A DNA stretch of 64,000 bases from Latescibacteria bacterium UBA6620 (GTDB lineage Bacteria; Latescibacterota; UBA2968), in the NCBI GenBank assembly GCA_002433075.1, contig DJHM01000056.1:144954-208953 (forward strand), in the 5' to 3' direction. Under the pieces are notes generated by a model. It saw nothing but the letters and a program-made list of their open reading frames with translations, searched no databases and had not been told where the DNA came from. This document shows positions 17,885 to 27,255 of the stretch, piece after piece (position 1 is the stretch's first letter; the number at the start of each line of letters is the position of its first letter). Made by a program: the position numbers and the translations under genes.

Positions 17885-18883
17885 CTACTGAAAAAGCAAC
17901 CGCGCCGAGGTCTGGGACACGAATCCGATCAGTCGTTCGGCTTTTCCCCAATCGACCAGGGATTGTGAGCCAGTCAACTCGCCTCGAACACTCACGTCCG
18001 GGTAGAACAGCTCGGCGATTCGGGATGCCGGCTCGCAGAGACTGTTCTGGGGGTCTACAATGAAAAGAACGTGGCTTCCCTCATACTCGGCCGTCAGGGA
18101 CAGCTCCATCCCTCGGCAGGCTTCAGCCAGATCGACGAACGAGAAGTAATTCTGACGCATCGTCATGAGCCGATTGTCGACAGGATCCAGCCCTTCACCC
18201 CACACCCGGGCTTCGTAAGGCCTCTCACGACGGAGCCGGTCGTAGATCTCCCGGATCCCAAGAATCTGCTCCAGGGCATGCTCGATATCTTCCGAAGCCA
18301 GTTCCGCAATACGGGTCCGCACCTCCACGTAGGACGAGCCCTGAGACTCTCGCATTTCGTCGACAAACTGAAGTCCCGCCCCAAACCTTAGACAGGTGTT
18401 CGAGATCCGGTCACGTCGCCAGAAATAGGCGCCGATGTCTTCGGTCACCTGCTTACTAAAGGAATAAGCGTCGGTCGTGAACGTTGGGTGATTTTCATCC
18501 ACCGGGAGGTAGTCGATCTCGAATGGCTCCGTCCCGAAGAAGTAGCCGATGGCATTGATCGAACTCGCCACTACCACTCGACCCACACCGATGTCGGCAC
18601 AAGCCTTAAACAGGTTAAACGTCCCCCCACAGTTGAGCGTGAAGATCCAATCGTTCGGGCCACGGCCCGGCGCCGGAACAGCCGCCAGATGCAGCACCGC
18701 ATCGACATCCTGCAGATGTTGCCCGATCGAATCGCATTGCATCAGATCGCAGGTTCTGAAGTCGATGCCGTCCACAGAGGGCTCGACAATGTCCACCCCT
18801 CTGACGTCGAATCCTCGATTCAGCAGATGGGACGAAGCCGCAGTACCCACCCGTCCCGCGCATCCCGTGACGAGAATCCTCAC
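17885..18883 (-). CDS. NAD-dependent epimerase/dehydratase
   Basis: Extended short-chain dehydrogenase of 332 residues. It has TGCAGRVG near the N-terminus for NAD binding, HLAAVPAPG, ASSINAIG and the catalytic YSFSK. Such enzymes act on nucleotide sugars or on sugar lactones such as uronic acids. Start is GTG at 18881-18883, 3 bases after the stop of the ThuA gene, so ThuA and the epimerase are in one transcript. Confidence 0.87.
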   Translation of the reverse strand: MRILVTGCAGRVGTAASSHLLNRGFDVRGVDIVEPSVDGIDFRTCDLMQCDSIGQHLQDVDAVLHLAAVPAPGRGPNDWIFTLNCGGTFNLFKACADIGVGRVVVASSINAIGYFFGTEPFEIDYLPVDENHPTFTTDAYSFSKQVTEDIGAYFWRRDRISNTCLRFGAGLQFVDEMRESQGSSYVEVRTRIAELASEDIEHALEQILGIREIYDRLRRERPYEARVWGEGLDPVDNRLMTMRQNYFSFVDLAEACRGMELSLTAEYEGSHVLFIVDPQNSLCEPASRIAELFYPDVSVRGELTGSQSLVDWGKAERLIGFVSQTSARLLFQ

Positions 18884-18886
18884 AAT

Positions 18887-19645
18887 CTAGGCCTCCCGAA
18901 GCACCCAGCCTACGGCGTTCTGCTGAATCTTCACATACTCCGGGTTCCACAGTACCGGGATCAGGTGACCCGGAGCAAGGTAGCAGACACAACCCTGACC
19001 GTAGTCGAACGCCCAGCCCCCTTCGCAGGTCGTCCCCAGGTTCTTGAACGTCTCGCCATTGTCGTTCACACTTCGCATGAATACGTTCGCCGGATCTCCA
19101 TCGTACTCCATGTAATGCTACTCGTCCGTCACCACGAAATCACTCACCCCTCCTCTAATGGGATGATCGCGGTCCGTGATCTCGACTCGATATTCTCTTA
19201 CGGGGGGCTGACCTTCGGTTGCCGCACCCAGGACCGACCTGAAATCGGTATTGTGTGTAGCGATACAGGTCACGTTATGACACAGAAGCGCGGAGCCGCC
19301 TGATTCGACGAAGCGCTTGATCGCGGCTCCCTGCTCTTTCGTCATCCACGCCGCTGAGGCGTTCTCCTCTTCAGGAACCGGAGGGTCGCTCGTTAGAGTG
19401 ACCGAACCTCGCGGCCAGAAGAACTCCTTCTCCCCATAGCCCGCCGGCCAGATCATTCCATCGCGGAACACGTTCAGCAGGTCATACCCCTGAATGGCAT
19501 CTGCACTCAGGGCCTCGTAGTCGTCGGTAAAGTCGATCGGCAGTCCAATGCCTTCGACCAGGGTCCTTTTCAGGGCCGTTCGAATGTAGTCCGAGTTGTG
19601 ATACCGGTCCCCGATCAGGGCGTAGCCTCGCGGCACGTCAGCCAT
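18887..19645 (-). pseudogene. ThuA-like domain protein interrupted by in-frame TAG
   Basis: Trehalose-utilisation ThuA-type (class I glutamine-amidotransferase-like fold) protein. It begins at ATG 19643-19645 with GGTGAGG upstream, overlapping the previous gene by 8 bases. After DFVVTDE the codon at 19118-19120 is TAG, and the same frame continues as HYMEYDGDP, VNDNGETF and GQGCVCYLAPGH to a normal stop at 18887. Relatives have DEQHY or DEQYY at this place, so a CAG-to-TAG change is the simplest reading. Before the stop it has 175 residues and after it 75. Read-through, real inactivation and sequence error are all possible. Confidence 0.75.
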
Positions 19646-19964
19646 CCTCACCGGCAACGTCGAAACCACGCCATTGAACGTCTTCCGCGAGTTCCTTCGC
19701 TTTCGGGAAGGCAACCTGGTGTTCGTCGCTGGCCGCCCACTTTCGCCGGTTCTCTTCGGTGTCAAAAACTAGGTTCATCTGATAGTTGAACTCGGTCGGC
19801 CTTGCGTTGATTTCTTCGTGGACTTCCTTGGGGAACAGACGGAGAAGCCTCGACCCGAGATAACCTTCCTGTACCTGCATCGCGGGTACGTAGACATCCC
19901 GGAACATATCTTCGAATGCCTGTCCGTTTTCCTCATTCACCTTGAAGTAGATTTGAAGTAACAC
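19638..19964 (-). CDS. ABM-fold (antibiotic biosynthesis monooxygenase-like) protein
   Basis: A 108-residue protein of the dimeric alpha-beta barrel type. The core has VLLQIYFKVNEEN, DMFRDVYVPAMQVQEGYLGSR and FNYQMNLVFDTEE, and ends with WRGFDVAG. Members include heme-degrading, quinone-forming and stress enzymes, so function is open. The GTG at 19962-19964 preceded by GAGG was chosen; the frame continues upstream to 20114 with no family similarity. It overlaps the following ThuA gene by 8 bases, showing coupling. Confidence 0.65.
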   Translation of the reverse strand: MLLQIYFKVNEENGQAFEDMFRDVYVPAMQVQEGYLGSRLLRLFPKEVHEEINARPTEFNYQMNLVFDTEENRRKWAASDEHQVAFPKAKELAEDVQWRGFDVAGEDG

Positions 19965-20128
19965 GTTGTAGCCTCGAAGTTTAGCGCCCACAGGCGCAAT
20001 GATCGAAAGGTCGCGCGAATCGGTACCCGCGCACGGAGGGACATCAATATCGGTGAACGGAGTCCCCGGACGCAAAAGCAATTGCCGGAGACCACGAGGG
20101 TATCCGGCAATCATCGTCCGAAAGGTGA

Positions 20129-20296
20129 TCGCGGGCCTTCAGCCCGCATCTTCACGGTTCAATCCAGGGGGGCACAGATTGGTTTCCGTGCGGGGCGCCT
20201 GATCACATAGGGCGATGCCCTAGGCCGCAGGATGACGCACCGTTGGCGCTGGCACCGACCTTCGCGACATCCGCGGGGCGAAGGTCCGCGACACAT
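20129..20296. repeat. REP/MITE-like element, copy A
   Basis: Element of about 168 bases bounded by imperfect inverted ends, TCGCGGGCCTTCAGCCCGC and GCGGGGCGAAGGTCCGCGA. The interior motif CCCTAGGCCGCAGGATGACGC is shared with copy B at 20760-21000. It adjoins the 3' end of the transposase remnant. Confidence 0.7.
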
Positions 20297-20748
20297 CAAT
20301 CCCAGACATATCGTTCATCGTATTCCACATCGTATCTGTCCAACAGATCCTCGTATTCATCCTCATACCTTATGACTCGATGATGGGCTTCCTGATTCTT
20401 TATGTAGGTTACCACGCGACCCGCCTCCGCTTCGCTGATGGAGAATGCGCCATACCCCTTCTGCCAACGATGGCTCACGAGATCCCGTCTGTTTCTTTTA
20501 ATCTATTTTGACGAACTGGTTTTGACTACCTCAACCACATCGGCGACCGTCGTGGTTCGTGCCAACCTGAACAGCAGGTGGACACGATCGGTCGCTCCCA
20601 CGACCTGTAGCGGGGGACATCCGATGTTTCGGAGCGTAGCCGACAGGTATGGGCCTAACCTAGCTCGGAGCGACGAATCGAGACTGGGCACGCGATCTTG
20701 GGCGCTGAAGACCAGGTGGACTATAATGTTCGACAAAGATTGGGGCAT
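20296..20748 (-). pseudogene. Degenerate REP-associated / IS200-type Y1 transposase
   Basis: Single-stranded-DNA HUH transposase remnant, about 150 codons. The N-terminal sequence MPQSLSNIIVHLVFSAQDRV and the C-terminal tail EYDERYVWD match the family. The codon at 20503-20505, where family members have the Trp of SSKW, is TAG; the frame continues with IK, WQKGYGAFSIS and the catalytic-Tyr helix YIKNQEAHH. The HUH motif is also damaged, reading R55-V-H57 instead of His-x-His. Elements of one repeat family lie on both sides, as expected for a RAYT and its REP sequences. It is almost certainly inactive. Confidence 0.85.
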
Positions 20749-20759
20749 GGTTGCGAAAC

Positions 20760-21000
20760 CTGTCGCGGACCTTCAGCCCGCGATAGGGCCACGGCACGCG
20801 ACGTGTTATTGTTTGCGCATCTTGCGATCACCCGGGGCAGTGCCCTAGGCTACAGGATGACGCGCCGATGGCGCTTGGATGACCTGTTCGATTGTTCGGC
20901 GCGCCGGACGGGCCAAAGGCCCGCGATTCTGAAGCCCGGCCCAACGGGCGGGGCGGCAACGAAGCGCGCGATATCCGCGGGCTGAAAGTCCGCGACACAC
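20760..21000. repeat. REP/MITE-like element, copy B
   Basis: Element of about 241 bases whose ends are inverted repeats with one mismatch in 21: GTCGCGGACCTTCAGCCCGC on the left and GCGGGCTGAAAGTCCGCGAC on the right. The interior motif CCCTAGGCTACAGGATGACGC matches copy A. It starts 12 bases upstream of the transposase start codon. Confidence 0.75.
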
Positions 21001-21038
21001 GTGACTGCGACAGCAACAGAATCCACCCACAGCGCTCG

Positions 21039-22071
21039 CTAAACTGGCGGCGCTACGTCGATGGTCTTTCCCCCTTCTCGGGTGGACTCGATGGCGGCCA
21101 GAATGGGACCGACGGTCTCCAACCCGTCGTCGTAGTCATTTGGTACGGCGCCGGCATCACCGGAGCGAACCGCCTCGATGAAGACTCGGTCGTGTCCCGC
21201 CCAGGGGTCGAATTCTTCGGTTCGAATGTGCTCTCCATTGATCTCGTAGGGCCAGATCTTCCCACCTTCCATGTAGACAACGACCCATCCTCCCACGAAA
21301 GCGAAGCTGAAGAGCGGCACGACCCTCCGCCCGGGGGCCCGTACATCCTGAGCCTGCAGCGTCACGAACAGAAGATGCATGGTTCCACCATTGCTGAATC
21401 GGAAATTGACCGAGTCCGAAAGGGTCTGTTCACGACCCTCAGGTTGTGATCGGAACGCCTGGACCTGCGCGACTTCCAGCCCGGTCATAAAGCGAGTATA
21501 GTCGAGTGCGTGGCACCCCCACTCCAGCAGAAACCCGCCGCTCGTTTCTTCAGACTGGCCCCACGGCAAAGGCCCGTGTTGCATTCTGGGCATCGTCACC
21601 TGGGCGTGCGTGACAGCCCTTTCGGACAGGAAGTCACGAATCTCCGCGAACATCGGCCGACACCGTTCCCGGAAACGGACGCTACTCATCACCCCCGCGT
21701 CCCGAATCGCGCCCGCGATCCGTCGAGCCGTTTCGATTCGAGTGGCCTGCGGCTTCTCGCTGAAAAATGTGGATCCCTTTCGCTGCTGCCGCTCCCTCGA
21801 CGTGCGTGTCATTCCTCACGTAGGCGGGCACACAGGAGAACAACACATCCATTTCCTCCTGTTCGAGCGTGTCGACCGCGTCGGTATAGCAGTGGGCTTT
21901 TTCGACACCCGCAACCTCTCGCGCGGAACTCAGCATTCACTCGTTGACGTCCCTCAGGGCGACCACATCTACCTCATCCATCCCGCTGAGTATCGGGATG
22001 TGTGTATTCCTGGCGATGTTCCCAGTACCGTAGAATCCGACCCGAACAGGCCGGCCCTGAATCCCCCTCAC
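21039..22071 (-). pseudogene. Gfo/Idh/MocA oxidoreductase with in-frame TGA and a frameshift
   Basis: The frame starts at GTG 22069-22071 and shows the Rossmann motif GFYGTGNIARN, then runs to DVNE before TGA at 21937-21939. It continues in frame with MLSSAREVAGVE and SCVPAYVRNDTHV to GIHIF, where one extra A in the A5 run at 21773-21777 shifts the frame. The next frame supplies SEKPQAT (the EKP motif) and the C-terminal domain GGFLLEWGCHALDYT to the stop at 21039. The TGA site corresponds to a variable helix residue, not a redox Cys, so selenocysteine is unlikely. The homopolymer indel would be a common sequencing error type. Confidence 0.8.
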
Positions 22072-22074
22072 CGT

Positions 22075-23451
22075 CTACCCCTCTCCCAGAAGTTCCCGTT
22101 CCCACCACGCGAGGTAGTCCTCCGGCGTGATGTCCGCAGAAAGCCCTCGTGCGGCCATTCTGCTCTCGAAATTGTCCTGCATTTTCCGCGCCTCAGCCGC
22201 CAGCACATCGGGCGGCTCCGGTGTCAGTCCCCTGTCGCCGTGAAGGACCTCCCAGTCATCCAATCGATTCCGGAGCGCAGTGAGCGTCGTCGCGTAGGAC
22301 GCCTCATCGGCCAGGTTGTGAATCTCGTGCGGGTCCGAAGAAAGATCGTAGAGTTCCTCTGCGGGGCGGCACGGCTCCAGGAAGTGCAGCTGATCTGACT
22401 TCAACTCCCCACGCGCTTTCAGGATCGGCGCCAGCGTCCAGAGCGGATACTTATGCATCTTGTACCCGTTGAACTGTGTGTAGGGTCGATCGGGCCAGTA
22501 GTTCTTGATGTACTTGTAGTCCTTGGTTCGGACACAGCGAATTCGATCCACCGTTCCGTCACATCGATCTCGCGCTGCAATGACTGCGTCACGAGATCCC
22601 GCGTTTTCTCCCGCGAACACACGGCCCTCCAGGTCCTCGGGAACATCCAACCCCGCGAGGGACAACGAAGTGGGCAGGAAATCGATCCCACTGACAAGGT
22701 CGTCCTTCACGACGCCCTCATCGATGTGGCCGGGCCACCTCACGATGCAGGGAACCCGTATTCCACCGTCGTAGAGGAATTGTTTGTCTCGAATGTGGGC
22801 CCGACCGTGATCGCTGATGATGAACACAATCGTGTTTTCGCTCAGTCCATCACGTTCGAGGGACGCCAACACCTCGCCCACCTTCCGGTCGAATACCTGA
22901 ATACTCTCCAGCCACATCGCCCAATCCTTTAGGACAAGCGGATGGTCCGGGTAGTATGGAGGCAACTCGACCTCAGCCGGATCGATCGGATGATCGGGGT
23001 CCGGCGCGAAATCCCTGTGGGTATCCGTGATGTTGAACTGTGCGTAAAAAGGCTGCCCATCCTTTCGCTCCGACCAGAATACGCCGTCGAAGGGATCGTC
23101 ATACCTGAAGTTGAAATCGGTTTTCCCCGGTCGGTGGTCGGGAGGTCCGCTGCTGTTGCACGTGAAATACCCGGCCGACCGGAAGAGATCTGTAGCCAAT
23201 TCGATGCCAGCAGGAAGCGGAGCGTCTCTTCTGCTCCGATGGTTGTGTGCACCGAAGCTTGTCTGGTATCGGCCCGTGATGATCGCGGACCGACTGGGTG
23301 AACAAACTGGACAGGTTACGAACGCATTTGAAAAAAGTGTTCCCTCCGATGCGAACCGATCCAGATTGGGCGTCTGCACGACCGACGTTCCGTAACAGGC
23401 AAGGTCAGGATAGAGATCTTCACCATAGATCCACACGACATTCGGTTGCAT
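22075..23451 (-). CDS. Sulfatase (formylglycine type)
   Basis: A 458-residue sulfatase of the SGSH/heparan N-sulfatase-like branch. Signature C50-S-P-S-R54 followed by SAIITGRY, metal ligands E11-D12 in YGEDLY (Glu in place of the usual first Asp), and FIISDHGRAH for the second Asp-His pair. The ATG at 23449-23451 has AAGGGGA upstream and was preferred over GTG at 23475. No signal peptide is seen. It ends 3 bases before the start of the broken oxidoreductase, implying one transcript. Confidence 0.9.
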   Translation of the reverse strand: MQPNVVWIYGEDLYPDLACYGTSVVQTPNLDRFASEGTLFSNAFVTCPVCSPSRSAIITGRYQTSFGAHNHRSRRDAPLPAGIELATDLFRSAGYFTCNSSGPPDHRPGKTDFNFRYDDPFDGVFWSERKDGQPFYAQFNITDTHRDFAPDPDHPIDPAEVELPPYYPDHPLVLKDWAMWLESIQVFDRKVGEVLASLERDGLSENTIVFIISDHGRAHIRDKQFLYDGGIRVPCIVRWPGHIDEGVVKDDLVSGIDFLPTSLSLAGLDVPEDLEGRVFAGENAGSRDAVIAARDRCDGTVDRIRCVRTKDYKYIKNYWPDRPYTQFNGYKMHKYPLWTLAPILKARGELKSDQLHFLEPCRPAEELYDLSSDPHEIHNLADEASYATTLTALRNRLDDWEVLHGDRGLTPEPPDVLAAEARKMQDNFESRMAARGLSADITPEDYLAWWERELLGEG

Positions 23452-23503
23452 TTGTTCCCCTTGTCTGGCATTCACGGCGCGCGAAACCGCCCCACCGGGC
23501 CAT

Positions 23504-24340
23504 CTACTCCCAATGGCCGTAATCGATCTCGGGATGGTCGCGACCGTAAATCGCCTGTGCGATCCCCATATTCTCCTGGAGTTGAATCGTCAGCCCACCG
23601 TCGACGGCGATGGCTTGCCCCGTGATAAACGTCGCTTCGTCAGAAACCAGGAAGCGGATCGTGTTCGCGATATCATCCGGAATACCTGTCCTCCGAACCG
23701 GATACTGTTCCACGAACAGCTTGTGCAGATCCGGCCGCTGCGCCCAGTTCGCTTCGCCGCGTTCGGTCACGATGTGCCCCGGGCAGATCACGTTGACACG
23801 GATTCCGTCTTTGCCGAAATCGCAGGCCATCTGCCTCGTCATTCCGATGACGGCCGACTTCGCCGTCTCATAGACCAGTCGTCTTTCTGCCATCAGCTGG
23901 CCGTGGACCGAAGCGATGTTGACGACGGCTCCCCCGCCGGCCTTCCGCATATGAGGCACGGCGTGTTTCATCGCACGAAAGTGGGCGCGCACCATGGCGT
24001 TCATGCCGTATTCCCACGCCGATTCGGTAATCGTCTCCGCTGTCCCGTCCGACTCCTTCGCCCCCCACGCGTTGTTCACGAGGATGTGTAGCCCGCCGAA
24101 GACATCGACGGCCTCCTTCACCATGACCTCAAGGTCTTCTGCCTTCGAAACATCGACGTGCATCGCCCGAGCCTCTCCGCCTGACCCAACTATTCTGGCG
24201 GCGTTCTCCTTGGCTGCTTCCATCACGTAGTCCGCGATCAGAACTTTGGCCCCTTCGGCCGCCAGCCTCCGAGACGTCGCCCCGCCGATTCCCAGCGCGC
24301 CGCCCGTGACAATTGCCACTCTGTTTTGTAGACTGCTCAT
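23504..24340 (-). CDS. Short-chain dehydrogenase/reductase (SDR)
   Basis: A 278-residue classical SDR. Cofactor motif TGGALGIGG near residue 12, NNAWG, catalytic Ser in NIASVHG and YETAK. The C-terminal GGLTIQLQEN tail is also typical. ATG start with GGGAGG upstream. Its start is 39 bases from the divergent enolase-superfamily gene at 24380, so the short interval must hold both promoters. It is likely a sugar or polyol dehydrogenase. Confidence 0.9.
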   Translation of the reverse strand: MSSLQNRVAIVTGGALGIGGATSRRLAAEGAKVLIADYVMEAAKENAARIVGSGGEARAMHVDVSKAEDLEVMVKEAVDVFGGLHILVNNAWGAKESDGTAETITESAWEYGMNAMVRAHFRAMKHAVPHMRKAGGGAVVNIASVHGQLMAERRLVYETAKSAVIGMTRQMACDFGKDGIRVNVICPGHIVTERGEANWAQRPDLHKLFVEQYPVRRTGIPDDIANTIRFLVSDEATFITGQAIAVDGGLTIQLQENMGIAQAIYGRDHPEIDYGHWE

Positions 24341-24379
24341 CGTTCACCGTCCCTCCCACTCTTCATATCAGCGTATCCC

Positions 24380-25495
24380 ATGAAAATCACCGATATCAAA
24401 TCGTTCCTCGTCAATCAGTATTGCCTCGTACGTGTCTATACCGACAGCGACATTGTCGGCAACGGGGAGGCCGGGCTCTGGCTGCATCATCGACCGACTG
24501 CCCAGGCGATCGATGACCTGAAATCCTACTTTGTCGGGAAAGATCCCCGGCTCATCGAGCATCATCACCAGGTCGTATCCCGTCACGCGCATTTTACCGG
24601 TGGCGTTATCAGCGCGGCCCTCAGCGGAATCGATATCGCCCTCTGGGACATCCTCGGAAAATCCGTCGGGCTCCCCGTGTACCAGTTGCTGGGCGGGAAG
24701 TGTCGAGATCGAGTGCGGGTGTTCGAAAACGTCAGAGGAGACACTTACGAAGAACGCGCCGAATCCGCGCGCGAGCGGGTGAGCGAGGGCTTCAGCGTCC
24801 TTCGGATGACCCCCTTCTTCGCCGGGTTTGAAGCTCGTGACTCGACCGAAGTCATTTCTACCGCGGTCGAAATGGTGGCCACCGTTCGCGACACCATCGG
24901 AGACGGCGTGGACCTGGGTCTCGAAATCCACCGGAATCTCACTCCGGACGAGGCCATCACACTCGCGACCGAACTCAAGCCGTTCAAGCTCAAGTTCTAC
25001 GAGGACCCACTCCCCCCCGAGAGTGTGGAAGCGCACGAGTATATCGCCAAACACGTCGACATCCCGATGGCTCTGGGCGAGCGAAGCTACAACATCTTCC
25101 AGTTCAAGGAGCTTGTCGACAAGAAAATTGCAGCCTTTCTCCGACCCGACGTTTCAGTGGCTGGAGGTTTCACGCAGGTCAAAAAAATCGCAGCGATCGC
25201 CGAACCTGCCTTCATCCAAATCTTTCCCCATCTGATGGGTAGCCCCGTCAACAACGCGGCGTTTACGCACCTCGCCGCCTCCATCCCCAACTACTTCGTG
25301 ATGGAGTGCCAGGCACATACGGAGGCACAAGACTCGATCGTGGATCGGCCGTACGAAGTTCGGAATGGCTACCGGGAGATCGTCGATCGCCCGGGGATCG
25401 GTGTGGAAATCAACGAGGACGCGCTGGAGGCGCTACCGTTCAAGGATCGGGAGATTACGGGCAATTTCTGGGCAGACGGGGGGGTGAGACATTGA
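24380..25495 (+). CDS. Mandelate racemase/muconate lactonizing enzyme family protein
   Basis: A 371-residue enolase-superfamily enzyme. Expected ligands are E182 (with H184 two residues on, in LEIHRN), E208 in YEDP, E234 in GERS and a catalytic His, H284, in IFPHLMG. The first ligand is Glu, where galactonate dehydratase has Asp. The N-terminal capping domain ends SGIDIALWDILGKSVG. The start MKITDIK is shared with the related enzyme at 16630-17778. It is the only plus-strand gene between 3.5 and 37 kb, divergent from an SDR gene. Confidence 0.88.
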   Translation: MKITDIKSFLVNQYCLVRVYTDSDIVGNGEAGLWLHHRPTAQAIDDLKSYFVGKDPRLIEHHHQVVSRHAHFTGGVISAALSGIDIALWDILGKSVGLPVYQLLGGKCRDRVRVFENVRGDTYEERAESARERVSEGFSVLRMTPFFAGFEARDSTEVISTAVEMVATVRDTIGDGVDLGLEIHRNLTPDEAITLATELKPFKLKFYEDPLPPESVEAHEYIAKHVDIPMALGERSYNIFQFKELVDKKIAAFLRPDVSVAGGFTQVKKIAAIAEPAFIQIFPHLMGSPVNNAAFTHLAASIPNYFVMECQAHTEAQDSIVDRPYEVRNGYREIVDRPGIGVEINEDALEALPFKDREITGNFWADGGVRH

Positions 25496-25507
25496 TGATC
25501 GGGAATC

Positions 25508-25554
25508 GATCATTGAACCCCATCATCGATCATCGATAATGGGATTCAATGATC
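25508..25554. repeat. Long hairpin between convergent genes, possible bidirectional terminator
   Basis: GATCATTGAACCCCAT at 25508-25523 pairs with ATGGGATTCAATGATC at 25539-25554, one mismatch in 16, around a loop of ATCGATC-type repeats. It lies between the convergent genes ending at 25495 and 25553. Similar CATTGATCA sequences occur downstream of the PhyH gene at 38713-38745, so this is also a dispersed sequence type. Confidence 0.55.
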
Positions 25555-26323
25555 AAAACTTTACGAATCCGCCGCACACGGGGATCACCTGTCCAGTCAC
25601 GTAATCCGACAGATCCGTGACCAGGAACTCGATCACCTTGGCGCAGTCTTCGGGCATGCCGAGGCGGCCAAGGGGGATCTGTGAAACGAGCCGTTCCTTC
25701 AGTTCGCCTTCATCACGGCCCCCCGCGATGGCGCGGGAGCTGAGGATGTAGCCTGGGGCGATGCAGTTGACGTGGATGTTGTGCGAGCCGAGTTCCTGGG
25801 CGAGGCACCGGGTGTAGTGAATCACCGCCGCCTTGGCGGTGGCGTAGGAGCGGCCCGCGCTGGCCAGCATGCCGGCCTGGCTGCCGACGTTCACGATCTT
25901 GCCTGAACGCTGACGCTTCATCAGCTCCGCCGCAGCCTCGCAGCAGTTCACGGTTCCGTGGAAGTTCAGATCGAACATGGGCTTGAACTCGTGGCGGCCG
26001 AACAGAGCGCCCCCGGCGTTGTTCACGAGGATGTCAATTCGCCCGAAAGTCCTGTCGATGTCGGACACCATGGCGTCAACCTGCGAACGGTCCGTCACAT
26101 CAGTCTCGTAGCCCTTGGATCGTACACCCATATCCACGATCTCTTCCGGTACCGATTCCGCACCGATTTCTTCGTCGTACTCTTCGTGCGCTTTCAGGCT
26201 GATGTCGTTCACTGCCACATCGGCACCCAGAGCGGCCAGGTGCAACGCGTAGGCACGACCGAGACCCCGTCCGGCTCCCGTAACGAGGGCCACTCTCCCC
26301 TCCAACTTCCTCCCGGTATTCAT
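25553..26323 (-). CDS. Short-chain dehydrogenase/reductase (SDR)
   Basis: A 256-residue classical SDR. TGAGRGLGRAY binds the cofactor, followed by NNAGG, catalytic Ser in NVGSQAG and YATAK. The ATG at 26321-26323 overlaps the stop of the upstream PhyH gene (ATGA), with GTGGG as ribosome binding site, so the pair is translationally coupled. A PhyH oxygenase followed by an SDR suggests hydroxylation then oxidation of one substrate. Confidence 0.9.
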   Translation of the reverse strand: MNTGRKLEGRVALVTGAGRGLGRAYALHLAALGADVAVNDISLKAHEEYDEEIGAESVPEEIVDMGVRSKGYETDVTDRSQVDAMVSDIDRTFGRIDILVNNAGGALFGRHEFKPMFDLNFHGTVNCCEAAAELMKRQRSGKIVNVGSQAGMLASAGRSYATAKAAVIHYTRCLAQELGSHNIHVNCIAPGYILSSRAIAGGRDEGELKERLVSQIPLGRLGMPEDCAKVIEFLVTDLSDYVTGQVIPVCGGFVKF

Positions 26324-27171
26324 GGTCCCACCAGACCGTTCTTCACGTTCTTCTCGATCCATCCCTTGAGCGGTACATCCTCGTCTTTGGGAGACGTCCA
26401 CCCGTGGACATCCGAGGGGGGGTTGCGGCAAAGCTGCCGTTCGATCGGGTCCATTTTTTCCCAGAACTTTCCGACGTCACACGGCCCCCTTGCCTGCAGC
26501 CACCGGTATCCATACCCGTAGAACGCGACCTTCCGAGGTTCGGTCCAGTAGTTGGCGCGGGCCGAGTGCCACAGACGACGATCGAAGATCACCGCGGAGC
26601 CCTTTGGCGCCAGAATTGGAACCCCGCCGTTGACCATCCGTTTCCGGTCACCTCTGGGGAAAGTCATCTTGTCCTTCAGCTGGCTTCCCGGAATCACGTG
26701 AAAATTTCCTCTCCCCGGCTCGCTCGTGTCCGACAGGAAGTAAGCCACCTTGACCGACAGACGTGGCCGGGGACGCGTCTCCATCTCCTGGTTCACCCGC
26801 CCTGTATCCTGGTGCCACCCCAGACCCACTCCGCGCTTACTGTCAGGGGGCTCGATGGGTGTCACATCCAGATGGGCGAGGTAGATATGAATGTTCCACC
26901 CCAGGATCCCCCAGACTTTGGGCAGGAGTCTCGGATAGGCAATAAGGTCGATAAAGGCCTGGTCCTCACCCAGGAATTCCCGTGTATGGACACGCTCGTC
27001 GGGACCGATCCTCTCCACTTTGCGCGTTTTCACATCCACGCGTTCGGTCGCCTTGATCAGCTTCCTGACGCGTGCTTTCGGAAGAGCGTCTCTGACGATG
27101 AGATATCCATTCCTGTTGAACGAACGACGTTCGGCAGGCGTCAGGCAGTACTTCAGGCAGCGTCGGTCCAT
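26320..27171 (-). CDS. Phytanoyl-CoA dioxygenase (PhyH) family protein
   Basis: A 283-residue Fe(II)/2-oxoglutarate oxygenase. Ligands H120-Q-D122 (GWHQDTGR) and H202 in LWHSARANYW, with RKVAFYGYGYRW supplying the 2-oxoglutarate Arg. VIPGSQ replaces the usual VPGSH. The C-terminal region with DEDVPLKGW resembles that of the PhyH at 61941-62867 (PEDVPLRAW), so the two belong to one subgroup. ATG start with a weak ribosome binding site. Its stop overlaps the SDR start. Confidence 0.88.
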   Translation of the reverse strand: MDRRCLKYCLTPAERRSFNRNGYLIVRDALPKARVRKLIKATERVDVKTRKVERIGPDERVHTREFLGEDQAFIDLIAYPRLLPKVWGILGWNIHIYLAHLDVTPIEPPDSKRGVGLGWHQDTGRVNQEMETRPRPRLSVKVAYFLSDTSEPGRGNFHVIPGSQLKDKMTFPRGDRKRMVNGGVPILAPKGSAVIFDRRLWHSARANYWTEPRKVAFYGYGYRWLQARGPCDVGKFWEKMDPIERQLCRNPPSDVHGWTSPKDEDVPLKGWIEKNVKNGLVGP

Positions 27172-27255
27172 GGGAAACCTCGTAGATGGTAAACCCCACC
27201 GAGGCCACGGCGGGACGACTTCGGGTGTCGTTTCCTCCGGTTCGATCTCTACGGC

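Noticed and set aside
21937..21939. TGA in the Gfo/Idh gene as a second selenocysteine codon
   Set aside because: It corresponds to a variable helix residue, has no adjacent redox motif, and the same gene also has a homopolymer frameshift.
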